The notes beneath the pieces are model-generated. The model did not search any database. It saw nothing but the letters and a program-made list of their open reading frames with translations, and had not been told where the DNA came from. Shown here one piece after another: positions 33,701 through 44,647 of a DNA stretch of 64,000 bases (position 1 is its first letter; each line of letters opens with the position of its first letter). This stretch comes from Alternaria dauci (lineage: Eukaryota > Ascomycota > Dothideomycetes > Pleosporales > Pleosporaceae), in contig NC_091274.1 of the NCBI RefSeq assembly GCF_042100115.1, forward strand, positions 2,294,001 through 2,358,000. Direction: 5' to 3'. A program made the position numbers and the translations under genes.

Positions 33701-36700
33701 TGCCTACTAGCCGTGCTGCGCGCTCCTGGTCTCGTCCATCGAGATTGCAAACGCTGTAGTTTCAAGAAGGCTTTCCTCCGGCATTATTTTGGCGAAATCG
33801 CCTGGACTGACGCGGCACGGGTACTGGACTCTTCAAAATGTGTCGAGGCCGAGCGCCGCCCATCACTGACAGCCCCAGTCCGGCAATCTGCAACACGGCA
33901 AGAAAAGCCCTTTAATGACGTATCTGCGGGTGACCCACGAGTCGAGTGGGTCTCAAACGTGGCGCTGCATCGTCTCAAAGACTGTTGGCAGAACAAAAAT
34001 TGCGGTATGAGCGGCATCGCCTTCTCGACGCTAGCTAGCCAACCAGAAAGTATTTTCATGGCTTGCCCTACCCTGTCGGTGTCATGGTAAGCTCGACACG
34101 ACATTACCTTTGGCAAGAATGTCACTCGCACTGCCATCGTCTCAGGCCGTCAGAACAACCACTCACTAGACTTGGTCCGGCTACGTGTTGAATCTCGGTC
34201 ACGCAGCCCTAGCCAAGCGTCAGGTGAAGCACGCAGTGGACAAGTTGCATGAGAAAGAATACGGAGGGCTCGGTAGCTGCATTACTTGTGGATGACGACG
34301 ATCCCTAGCAAGGTGATGGCTTGTCTTTGTGATGCGTGTTCTAGACTCCCTGTCGGCCCATGCGAACGTGAAATTCTCTCTTGCGGGCGCGGCGGCACTT
34401 TATCCTTAGCCTTGGTGCGAGCATTAGCCTCACTAGGCGGCTCGAGAGCCCACTTGCTCAACGTCGAGAAGTCTCTGCCCAATCACCATGCTCCGTCGAA
34501 GCCTCCTGGGTGCTTCGATCAGCAGCCACACTAGCTCGTCGGTGAGCCTCCTTGCTGCTGCGAGTTGTGCTGGATGGACGCAACCTTGACTAATTGCCGG
34601 CTTATAGTCCTCCTGCACAACTCAGAGAGACACACCAACGGTACCACCTCCTCCCGCATCTCGTCTCAACATGTGCGTGTGACGCACGTCTAGGGAACCG
34701 GACACCGGCGCCCGCCCCACTGAAAATGCTAAAGGGTCACAACCATGGGGCAAGATGGCAATTCCACATATACGATATGCGTTGGTGGCCGGGGTACGGG
34801 TCTGCCCAGCCAGACCGCCACTGTGCCAACACGACGGCCGCCTACTCGCTTGTTGTGTGCAAGTTGTAGGTACATCAGCATGGACAGGCCATGGCGGTGC
34901 GGACGAGCTTCACGTCACTTTTTTGCTCAGCTAAGAGGGCGGCACGAGCACGACCGACCGTGGGTATCATGTACACGTCTGTACCTTCGCTCCACCCGAG
35001 CGCTGCAACTGATGAAACTTAGCTATCGGGCGATCCCATGCTAAATGTCTTACGACGCAGCAGCTGAAGCCCGCCTGCATCTCCGCAAAATCATCTCCAC
35101 TCTACCAGGGCCCGGCGGTGACTCGGTTTCACGCGCAGTACGAGCGCTTGTTTTTCTTCTGCCGCTTCGCCATGACCCTTCTGCTCGTCGCACCTCTTTA
35201 GGTTCGGTTGTCTGCTCGCATCCGCGTCGAGGCCAATAGCTCTGATCCTCGGATGCAACAACAATGCACCAGAAGGAGCCATGGATCCGGCCGTCGTCAT
35301 GAATCAGTGTGTTGTTATTGAGGCGCTTGCTGCTGCAACTTGTGTCGGTATCGCAACTAATATAGAGCAAAGTTTCTCGATCAGCACTCTGCCACACACT
35401 GGAGTATCCGAGGTCGGACCACCTCGAGCATTATGCTTACCCTTTGCAGTTACACCACCGACCTGAGTCTTGTAATACTACACACCAATACGGAAATGGT
35501 ACTCCGCTTTAATATTCCAGCAGCACACCCCTAGTCGGAACCCTATACAGCAGTCGCTATTCGTTTGTAGCACATGGCTCGGTGTCCGCCAGTCATGCAT
35601 CCGGCCACCATTACATCAGGCAATGTGTCAAATGGGACGCCAAGTTCGGTGCTACGGCGTGCATCACGGCTGACAAGGGCGGTCCTTTGTGTGGAGGTGA
35701 CAATGCTTTGAGTTGACAATTAAGACTCGCTTGCAGAAGCTCCCATATGCAAGTAGCTGCTCGCCAGGTGTATGACGGTGACGGTGCAAACGGGCCCACG
35801 AATGCCATGCATGCGCCATGAATCTTCTCCCACCTCACCCGATGGGCAAATCGCCCATCTTCTCACTCTGGACATGATGCTCTAGGCTAAATTGTGCTTA
35901 CGCGGCGATCTCCAGACGCCGCTTCCACCACTGAGCGACGACACAGTACCTTGTTTATTCGCCCGCGATTATGCGCACAAGCAGTCACACCTGCATGCTC
36001 CTGATTTGCGGGCCCTTGGTAAATTGAACGCCTATTTTTGGGCGCCCACGGCGAAGATCTGATCGATGCGTAAAGTATACGCAACTCGCTTATTGCCCGA
36101 CCTGCCGCATTCTCACCTGCCTTCCCAACCTGTCCGATGACCATGCCAGCCCGGCTTGCTCCTTCTCTTGACCTACCGATGTTCTCACGCCGACGCGGCT
36201 AGTAGGCGCTCCGTCAGCGCCCGCAACACTGCCCCTCATCCAACCAGCATGGACAGCAATCCGCATCCTGGGATCACCTGGAATCGCTCAAAACAGACCG
36301 CCCAAGGACAGCCTGCACGACAAAACAAGGTGGCTTACCTTCCGGACGCTGTTTCATCCCCTTTTCTTTGCTTCCGCTTTTTCCGATCGCTATCGCTCTC
36401 GCTCTCCAGTACTGGCTGCCTAGCTGCCCAACATTGAGGTGTCAGCCGCAGGCGGGTCGCATGTATGCACACTTTGCTCTTATGGTTACCCACTCATTAT
36501 ACGGTCCAACTCAATGGGTACATGCAGGCACTGCACACTGTCATACGGGTGGTTTGGACCATCTTCACACAAAGCATACGTTGCCTCTGTTGATCAACAG
36601 GTATCACCATGACCCAGGAACATCTCACCATATCGTTGCCAAAGTGCTACAGCAGTTGCTTCCTTCGTGTACGGATTTCCAGTCTCCCTAGCTGCCTTAA

Positions 36701-37331
36701 CGCCACGCGCTTCTATATCGCTAGTTCTTTCGGCAGATGCAGGATTGATGCATCTTGCAACTGGCGCTCTAGTTATACCACCTAAAATTCTCTGGGGCAT
36801 CATGTACCGTTCGCTCTGCTTTCCCGCCCACAAGCTCCGGATCGTCACTACATGGATGCAACACCGTCAATCGTGCCTTTAAGTGGAACCTGGAAGCTCA
36901 CAAAGCCCTCAACACGTCGCGTTCCGTCTTCGTGCCTACATCCAAGTTTGTCTGTTACTAAGCCTAGTCGTTGCATAATCTATATAGCCTTGGAAGAGCT
37001 GCTGCCCATGGAAGATGCCGGCTACAAAGGACTACACAGCCCAACAATCAGCTGATATCAGACGATACTACACAAGAATAAGCGAGAGACGACCTCGGGA
37101 CGATGCCTAAGAGAGATCGTCAGCATGTTGATCGCAGGCACGATCATCGCTGATGAGCAAGTGCTCTACATTAACATCATATTCAATCTTTTGCTCGCAT
37201 TTGGCTTCGAACTTCATTAAACACATTCGAGGTTCCTCAGAGACACTCTCGGTGATTTCAACCCTACTGATCTTTTTTATCCACCGGTCAGGTCAATACA
37301 TCTGCGTGTATATCGCGGGCCGATTTACGCA
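30773..37331. other. Gene-poor interval, part 1
   Basis: About 6.6 kb without a gene I can support. Many short frames on all six readings, none with domain motifs, good start context or phase-matching introns. Base composition by eye looks balanced, not the AT-rich look of heavily RIP-mutated repeats. No terminal inverted repeats, LTRs or reverse transcriptase motifs recognised. Confidence 0.5.
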
Positions 37332-37631
37332 TCACATCGCCACCATCAAGCATAGCGTAGCATAGCATAGCCCCAACAGCAAAAGCAGGGCCTTGCCACA
37401 AATGCCACACACCTCCATCCATCTACCCATCAACGGTCCGGCGGAAAACATGTCCCACCCAAGCATCTCGCATTCGACGTCCGGAACCGCTTGCGCTTGT
37501 TTGCCACGCCGCGGGAGGGTGTCATCAGACGGGATTCGGTAAGCTGCGCATGCAGGACTGCCGATCGATGACGAAGACGTTGGGGTAGTCGGAGTAGTGT
37601 GGGGTTTGTTCTTGCGCGAACATGTTGACAT
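37332..37631 (-). CDS. Candidate small protein with C-terminal membrane segment
   Basis: 99 residues from Met at 37631 (the frame opens 13 codons earlier). Starts MSTCSRKNKPHTTPTTPTSS; a charged linker SDDTLPRRGKQAQAVPDVEC follows, then EMLGWDMFSAGPLMGRWMEV. The last ~25 residues are strongly hydrophobic (CGKALLLLLGLCYATLCL then MVAM), like a tail anchor. Unlike other frames nearby it has a coherent amphipathic-to-membrane layout and no rare low-complexity frame-shadow look. No family recognised. It may be real or chance. Confidence 0.35.
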   Translation of the reverse strand: MSTCSRKNKPHTTPTTPTSSSSIGSPACAAYRIPSDDTLPRRGKQAQAVPDVECEMLGWDMFSAGPLMGRWMEVCGICGKALLLLLGLCYATLCLMVAM

Positions 37632-38549
37632 AATCACGGTGTCGGTGTACTGTGTAAGTCCAAGGTTCACATCTAGGCGGTGAGTAAGTTTGGATGGGTA
37701 GAACTATCGCTGTCTGTGTGGGTGGGTGTGCACATGTGTGAGCGTTGTCGCGGAAGCGGAAAGTCTTGGTCTAATAGCAAAAGCAACACACTTTGGCTGG
37801 ATAACTGGCCATGCTTGCTGTTGCATTGAGGAAAAGAGAAGTGCGCCTGTGTGCAGTCGGGTTTGCGGGATACGAAAAAGCGTGTACATCATGTGGCAAC
37901 ATAGTTTTGCGTGTGAGCCGTACAAGAAAACATGATATATGGTATCTTTAGGACACCATAGCGTAAACACTATCGTTGGACTCATCGACTTGACTCGTAC
38001 TAGGGACGCGCCATGCCCATGCTACCTCTTTCACTCTCACAATCAAACATTCTAATCCATGAACCTTGTGCCTTTTCTCTTTTCCATGTGTGATCTTTTC
38101 TAGTAATACCAATACCAATGGGGGACAAGGTGCGGGTCGAAGTGAAGGACCCGGAGTTGGGCAGCAGCTCTGGACGTCCTGATGTCGCTCAAAGATGGTC
38201 CGCGTGATATTCTTGTCTGCTTGCACCGCAACTACCATGGTATGTGCGCAAGATTCGTGCCGGGCTTCGAAGGTTTGTATCGTTTGTTCAACATTTTAGA
38301 TGCGAGCACGTAGAACACAGAACCGAGAGTTATTCGGTTGCCCACCATGAATCTTACCCGTCTTGCAGTGAATATGACACACCGACAAGTATATTTGAAG
38401 CGGTGGCGCGTAGTGATCAAGTATTCTTGGTGGAAGAATTAGGCCTTGTGAGTGATCTAGTATCCATCTCATCTTCCTGAATCTCAAGAAGAGCACAGTA
38501 CATGTGTCCTTTACTGCAGAAATATTGACATTGTATGCATAGGGCCCTG
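37632..38549. other. Gene-poor interval, part 2
   Basis: About 0.9 kb with nothing supported. Confidence 0.45.
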
Positions 38550-39780
38550 TCAGGCCAAGATCATCTTGGGTGCGAGAGTAATAGATTTTTGCAGCAACTT
38601 GACTGCAGGATTAATCAAGTACAAGACGAGCCATTTCCTTGTCGACTGCGGCATCGAAATAGGTCCTGAAATCTGACCCGAGTTGTCCATTACGCGTTCT
38701 ATGCAACCCACTTCCCTTGATGCACTGGGAATGAAGATTGTCTGTTGAATCCGATGCGGCCCACAACAGGTATTGGCCAAATAAGGAGGTTCGGGCAGAA
38801 CAAGAATCCAGGTTCTCAGTCTATCAACCGCAGCTTGTGCTGACGGTCGATCGAGACATTCTGTGACCAACAGTGCTGGCAAGAAGTCCACAATTAGTTG
38901 GGTCTGCCATTTACAAGATGGGTCGAAAGTGACGCAAGTCATAAGGGCGCCGCCTTGGGATTTCGCTCACAACCTAGACTGTTCATTACTGGTTCTCTTC
39001 CAATAATCCTTGACTTCTGAAAGACTATGCCCGCAAAGTCCTAAGCCCTTCTTGTCTGGACTCGAAGTCGGCAAGTAATATGTTTTTGCCATGTATGAGA
39101 ACATCTCAAAGTTTGAGATCCTCGTATCTGGAGTGGGTCAGCCTTGTCCATTTGAGGAGCAATACAGTAAAAGCCGGCAGAAAAGGGCCTCAAACGACAG
39201 CCAGTAAGCATAATGATTGTTTTGTCCACTTGAGCAGCCGTCATGCTGTGACGTTACTGCCCGTACCCGAGGCTCGAGTCTGTAGAAGGACACCTGTATT
39301 CAACACATAGAAATACCTTGAGGCAATCATCTCGTAGCTTTAGGAATTCTGATATGCGACAAGAGTGTTTCAGCGAACATCGAAGCAGTTGCTCCGAGAG
39401 CAGCAGCCACAAGCCGGTGTCGCTAATGTCCATGAGTGCATTCCAAACGCTTCCAACACCCATATCAGATGGTACCTGCTACAGTGCTGATACAGAGTAC
39501 CATGGTCTACAGAAGGGCTTTGTTTGTTTGGGGCCAGATCGTCTCAAGATGCAGATGACATTCTCGTCGGAGGCGATACAGCAGGATCAACGCATAGCTC
39601 GGACGTGACATCCTTGCTAACAACAGGTTCCAGGTCACTTGTGTTGCGGTGTGGCGCATGCAGTGGTGTCGGTGAGGTGGTGATGTTCTCAGCCGCACGT
39701 TGAACGGGTCGCAGCTTCATAGGCCTCTCTTTGCTCTGCTTTGTAGAATCCGAGTACTCTGTTGGACCGTCGCTGGTCAT
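38550..39780 (-). pseudogene. Broken coding-like fragments, unknown family
   Basis: On the minus strand four protein-like stretches lie in order but in different frames. 39780-39544 is a hydrophilic segment starting MTSDGPTEYSDSTKQ. 39463-39320 reads GVGSVWNALMDISDTGLWLL then SEQLLRCSLKHSCRISEFLK. About 39293-39145 reads YAYWLSFEALFCRLLLYCSS. 38942-38550 is 130 residues, including KWQTQLIVDFLPALLVTECL, RLRTWILVLPEPPYLANTCC and GPHRIQQTIFIPSASREVGC. Some gaps could be introns (GT donors and GCTGACC-type branches exist, but spans of 37-38 nt are too short). Stops interrupt the rest. It may be a decayed gene or a gene with a structure I could not solve; the family is not recognised. Confidence 0.3.
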
Positions 39781-40170
39781 GTCTGGAGCTCTCCTTGTTG
39801 TTTAGGATACATTAGCACGTCGGTCCAAGGCATCGCGACTGGGAATTCATCTCTCGAAGCCGGCATCGTAACAGGCTGACGCCGTGTAACAACGCCAAGA
39901 TAGCTGCTGGCAGGATTGGTGAAGAGGGCTGGTATGCACCTGTCCAGAAAAGATAAGACATGGAGCCCTCAATACACGTGACTGTCGCTTGGACCTTCCC
40001 AATCCCATCGTCTATCCACATGTTGGATGCGACAAGCTATCGCAAACCTCCCCGCACCCATCATGGCTGCATTTCGACGCCTCCCAGTTTTTAAGCTGGC
40101 ACATATTACTTTTGTTCTGCTGCCGCCGTGATACACGAACGAGCTGGGGTTTTCTGAATACCTCACCACA
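39781..40170. other. Upstream region of the GNAT gene
   Basis: 390 nt, no gene seen. Confidence 0.45.
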
Positions 40171-40986
40171 ATGCCTATCCAAGTGACGCGCATGAAAGAG
40201 GCCGATATCGACGGTGCGATCGATACCATACAACAAGCCTTCGCAAATGATCCCTACAACAATTGGGTCTTTCCCGACCGGGAAAAGGTAAGCTCCTCGA
40301 CACCCATCCTCATGCACCCGCTAACTCGCCAATTTCAGGTCTCTCTAACGCGTAACCGCGTTTCCCTTACCCTACGATGCCGCTGGGGCATCGAGCATGG
40401 CCTCTTCCACGTCGCACGCGATACCTCGAATCCCTCCAAGATCCTCGGCTGCGCAATGTGGCTTCCACCCCGACCGACCTCAGAACCCGAGTCCTGGTCA
40501 CTATACCTCTCCTACTGGTACCTCTGGGCCAACCAAATACGCATGAATTTGTGGTACGGACGCGGCGGCCTCAGTACAACGCGATACTGGATATGGAAAG
40601 CGCGACAGGCGGAAGCCCAGTCTGAGTTGTGGAAGGATCCAAAAGGGTACTACTTCTGCAATATCGTTACTGTGCTGCCAGAGTGTCAGGGTCAGGGCGT
40701 AGGAAGAGCCCTAATGGAAGAAGTGCTGACAATGGCTGACAAAGAGGGGAGAAGTTGCTATCTAGAGAGTAGCAGGAGCGAGCCAAATATTGCCATCTAC
40801 GAGAAGTTTGGGTTTCGGCTGGCAAGGGAGATGGAGTGTAGGGATGGAGAGGGAGAGAAGGACGCTATCAAGTTGTATTGCATGTTGAGAGAACCAAGAG
40901 GCGGGCAGCGCCAGGAAACACCAGAGGGGGGAAATAAGAGTGCAGCCGCAGAAACAGCGGGGACTGCGGCAGAGATAGGACAATGA
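40171..40986 (+). CDS. GNAT family N-acetyltransferase
   Basis: Predicted 254-residue acetyl-CoA-dependent acetyltransferase; substrate unknown. Exons 40171-40287 and 40339-40986. The intron (51 nt: GTAAGC, CGCTAAC, TTCAG) is a multiple of three and has no stop, so the unspliced frame stays open with 17 extra residues. N-terminal strand and helix read VTRMKEADIDGAIDTIQQAF. The acetyl-CoA loop is VTVLPECQGQGVGRALMEEV, the Q/R-x-x-G-x-G/A motif A. LESSRSEPNIAIYEKFGFRL is motif B with the usual IYEKFGF. A long insertion (SWSLYLSYWYLWANQIRMNL) is aromatic-rich, as in fungal relatives. The C-terminal 40 residues are Gly/Ala/Glu-rich and probably disordered. Convergent with the Zn2Cys6 gene; stops 106 nt apart. 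Confidence 0.88.
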   Translation: MPIQVTRMKEADIDGAIDTIQQAFANDPYNNWVFPDREKVSSSTPILMHPLTRQFQVSLTRNRVSLTLRCRWGIEHGLFHVARDTSNPSKILGCAMWLPPRPTSEPESWSLYLSYWYLWANQIRMNLWYGRGGLSTTRYWIWKARQAEAQSELWKDPKGYYFCNIVTVLPECQGQGVGRALMEEVLTMADKEGRSCYLESSRSEPNIAIYEKFGFRLAREMECRDGEGEKDAIKLYCMLREPRGGQRQETPEGGNKSAAAETAGTAAEIGQ

Positions 40987-41092
40987 GAACATTGCGGCGA
41001 ACCGGTGCCTCACAGTTCTGAACTGTCATGCTCAGACTGATATGCCTAGTTCCTGTACATCAAGACCCACGGCATCAAAATCCGGGGCATAT

Positions 41093-42608
41093 TCAAATCA
41101 CCCAAGTCCTCAAAAGCCCCGACTCCCATTCCTCATCTCTACCAGGCCTGTCATCCCAACTGACGCCAGGCCAATCCTCAAACACACTCTTCGCTGCCGC
41201 CTCATCTCCCTCATGCTCCAACACATCGACAATTCTCTGCGCACTGCTAAAGATTCCTTCAACGAATCCGTCGTCAATAGATGACTGTGCTCTAATCTCC
41301 CGTCCAAGAATCTTGATAATCTTTCGCCCTCTACCCCCAACCCAGAAGCCCTTTGGCACAAACTCGGCCAATGTAAAGAACCATGCCAACAGCACTGAAG
41401 CACGAGGTTCTCTTTGACGCACCAGCTGGAGGAATTCCGGCATGAGGAACGACGTGAAACAAAAGATGCGGACGTAGAAATCGGGATTAAGGTGGTAGTA
41501 GTACAGCGACAGGAATATGGGCGAAAGAGCGTGGAACACTGGCAGTAGCGCTGATCTATGCCAGTCAACAGATCCAGAGGCTTTGCCACGGATGATGCTG
41601 CCGAGGAGCTGCATCAAAGGTGGAGGTAGGAACAGGCGGGTCTGTATGGGGAACTGTGTCGGTGGGTACGTTGGTGCTGGATTAGGATTATCGGGTGTGG
41701 TTCCTAGGGGCCCGATGGGAGCGTCTACCCCTGTGACATCAACGATAGGCGGTGGTGGTGGCAGAGTGCGTAATTCTCGTCGCACCAAGGGGTAGACGGA
41801 GAGTTTCTCCATGCCTTGTGCCCATCGGAGTGAAGCAATGATACGAAGCCCTTCGCTTAGTTTCAGTAGTGCTATCATCCATTCTAGATACTCGTCGTCG
41901 TTGTTGCTAGACGGCGGTGGAACCAGAGCGAGGAGAAGACCTCCCGTGACGAGGACTGCTTCGTAGTTCTCCGCGGTGATGTCTTTGAGTGTCTCCTTGT
42001 AAGAGAAGAAGGTCTTTTGGCGATATAGTATTGCTTGTTTTTCAATGGCCTTGTTTGGCATAAGCTCGTTGCTGTGGTTTGCGGCGATGCTGAGTATAGC
42101 GTAGAGAAGGAAAGGATGAGAGATGCCTAGTTGGGGGACAACATTCTCGTGTAAGTTGTTCAAGACAGTGTCGTCGCGCATCACAAAATCGCGCCAGACA
42201 ACGGCTTTATAGTATCGCAGCAGCTGGTGGTCGAGAGGTGTGAAGATGCCTATTGATGTTTGGGAGGCCGGAACGAGCCATGGCGCCAACTGTAAGGAAA
42301 GGTCATTGAAATCTGCCTCGGTGTTGTAGGCTGATGATCGAATCTCGTAACCAGGCGATGGTCCAGAAGACGGTGTCCCCGATGCCGATTGCAAGTCTTG
42401 TGTGTACTCGCAATTCAGGTTTCTCACACTGCAGTAACGACAGATGGGTTGTGTTTCATCGCACTATGCCACATTAACTCTTTGTCCATATGTAAAAAGT
42501 CTGGAAAATTAAACACACCTTGACTTTCTTCCTCTTACAAGTCAGGCATCCGCCTCTCGACTTGCGATGCGGCTTCTTAGGCACGAAACCAGTGCTTCGG
42601 CGCGCCAT
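41093..42608 (-). CDS. Zn(II)2Cys6 transcription factor
   Basis: Predicted 486-residue fungal regulator. Exon 1 (42608-42519) and exon 2 (42463-41093) are joined by a 55-nt intron with an AGTTAATG branch that splits the zinc cluster between Lys30 and Cys31. The cluster is C21-x2-C24-x6-C31-x6-C38-x2-C41-x6-C48, preceded by the basic PHRKSRGG. Downstream the fungal-specific domain (TF domain 2 type) shows LLRYYKAVVWRDFVMRDD, HPFLLYAILSIAANHSNELM and YEAVLVTGGLLLALVPPP. A Pro-rich linker lies at about 260-310. Targets are unknown. The RTA1-type gene next door in the same orientation and the convergent GNAT gene are candidates by position only. Confidence 0.92.
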
Positions 42609-43053
42609 CTCAATTACGTCTGCGAGGAGCTAGTATGGATTGGATGGACTGGTATCCCGGAGCGGCATAAAGTGGTGATATGCAAGGCGTCCAGTAGTGC
42701 CTGGGTCGTGCGCGTGCCTAAGTAGCACCTGGTGGGGGCTAAGATCTGTCTGGGTAGTCATTCCGTCATGGCAAAGGTGAGCTTTTACATATGATATGCC
42801 TCTGGCCGCGCAATACGAGATAATTTACGGGGCGTCTGCACAGTCTGGTGAGGTTACAGAGTATGCGCGACCACAGCCGTGCGTTGCGCTCATTCTGGTA
42901 GGCCCAGGTCACCAATGCCCATGCGACAACCATACCACGTGCAGACTAAAGGGTGAAATATGAGGAATATATTGGGAGTTGGGACATAGAAATCGGCACA
43001 AGATATTCGTTTAACGCACGCCAGAATTACAGACCAACTCACTGGAGAAATCC
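42609..43053. other. Intergenic between RTA1-type and Zn2Cys6 genes
   Basis: 445 nt; likely promoter of the regulator. No gene or clear palindrome seen. Confidence 0.45.
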
Positions 43054-44079
43054 TCATTTTCTCTCTACAATAGCCGTCTCACCGTCGCCATCCACCTGTG
43101 CTACCTTCAGGTCCCCTTCAACATATCGACTCGGCTGCAAAACTAGCAGCAGCACCAGGACTAGGAACATTGGTACGGCGTCGAAGCAATACAGCGTCCA
43201 TTCGTGCGCGATCAGATAAGCAGCGTTCCCCATTGCGTACTCGATGAGTCTGAATGTACAGCGGAAGAGAATCAACGCGCTGACGCTGTAGAGTATGTAA
43301 AGCATCTTTTTCCAGTCTACAGATGCATAATCAGCTTTCTTGTTCATACGGATTTGGAAATCGACTGAGGCAACGAGGAAGACCATAAAGGTAGCGACTT
43401 GGAGTGCGAGACCGGCAATTACGATTTTTTCTCCGGCGAGGGCGAGGGCGAGTTGCATAGTACCCATGATACTAGCGCCTGTTTCCTGTTAGCCCAAGTT
43501 CCTTCAACCTGCTTCGTATCTTGGAACAACGTACCTAGGCCCTGGATGATCAAGGTCGTGACATCCGCCGTGACGAAGATCCTTGTGTACCACCTCGCTG
43601 GAATCAGACTCACATCTTCTCCATCGGCAAGTCTGATCGTACGTCCAAGCATCATGTATATGGTTGCGGCAAACCATAGAGGGCCGATGAGTGTCAGTAC
43701 ACCCTGGGTAATGTACTGGGGCCAGGCTTCGTTATCAAAGTGCGATGCGATGCGAGCACCGTAGCCACCGACTTCGCCTGTGGCATTCTGTTAGGTACAG
43801 CTTCAGACGATGGGCAAATGCAGTAAGCTGGTAGTCCAGAAGCGAGAGGGAGGACATACAGAGTGCGCCGATAACCACGAAGATGACAATCCTATTCCTA
43901 GACCTGAGGTACTGATACAGGTGCAGAAGAGCCATTACGAGAAAGACAACGAGGCATACGATGGCTCCAGCCAGAGAAGGAACATAACGGTACATCTCCC
44001 AGTCGAAGTTTGGTGCTTTGGGTGGATTTTGCCGTTTCCATTCCGAAGTAAGGTGTGAAATACCGAATGGGCTTGCCAT
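43054..44079 (-). CDS. RTA1-like lipid-translocating exporter family protein
   Basis: Predicted 295-residue seven-helix membrane protein of the RTA1/RTM1/RSB1/PUG1 family. Members give resistance to azoles, 7-aminocholesterol or molasses toxins, or move sphingoid bases. Three exons: 44079-43860, 43777-43535 and 43478-43054, phase-consistent. The opening NFDWEMYRYVPSLAGAIVCL leads into helix 1. Joining exon 1 to 2 creates the family motif CEVGGYGARIASHF. Helix segments include TQGVLTLIGPLWFAATIYMM and IQGLGASIMGTMQLALALAG. RCTFRLIEYAMG plus EWTLYCFDAVPMFLVLVLLL are the typical R-x-x-[FY]-R-x-x-E and C-terminal helices. Plasma-membrane location is inferred from the family. Ligand unknown. Confidence 0.92.
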
Positions 44080-44647
44080 GTTTAATACTCGGTCTGGATA
44101 TGAGTGAAGCGACTGAGCAGCAATGTTGAAGCTTTGGAATGAAGCAAGATGGACAGTAAGAAGCAGGTCAGTTCCCTTGATGGCGATGATGCTTCACCTC
44201 AAGCAGCGACGGAGCCATCTTATGTAGTAGCTGTACTGCGGAATTTCGCATCCGCAGTTGTTGTCGCATTCGCTTATCCTTCGCATTACGCATGTTGAAC
44301 ATACCGCAGAGTTTACGGATGATGGTTCTAAGCCGTTATGCCCAGACTGTCGCATCGCATAGAACGCCACATTTCGGATTCGCTAGACTGGCCAATGCGA
44401 GACATGGAGCACGCTTGGCACGTATAAATCAGGCTGACACAGTTCAAGGGTTAACAATGATGCATTATACAAGGACTGGCATCTGTGGTAGCCTAGCCAG
44501 GCGCCATGCTACAGTACGTCAAGTGATGCCAAGTACCTTTGCGAACTTTTGTTTCGTAGATCATATGTTACAATGTGCGGCGAAACGCACCAGCCTCAAC
44601 CCATCCTCCATCCAAACCAATAGAAGTAAGATCCCTATAGGACTAAT
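44080..44647. other. Intergenic, upstream of RTA1-type gene
   Basis: 568 nt between SEC61 stop and RTA1-type start, same orientation. No gene seen. Confidence 0.45.

Noticed and set aside
31644..34090. Several 100-160 codon frames in the gene-poor block
   Set aside because: Mutually overlapping on both strands, no intron-linked extensions, no recognisable domain.
30773..40170. Transposon or LTR element
   Set aside because: No terminal repeats, integrase, reverse transcriptase or transposase motifs could be seen.
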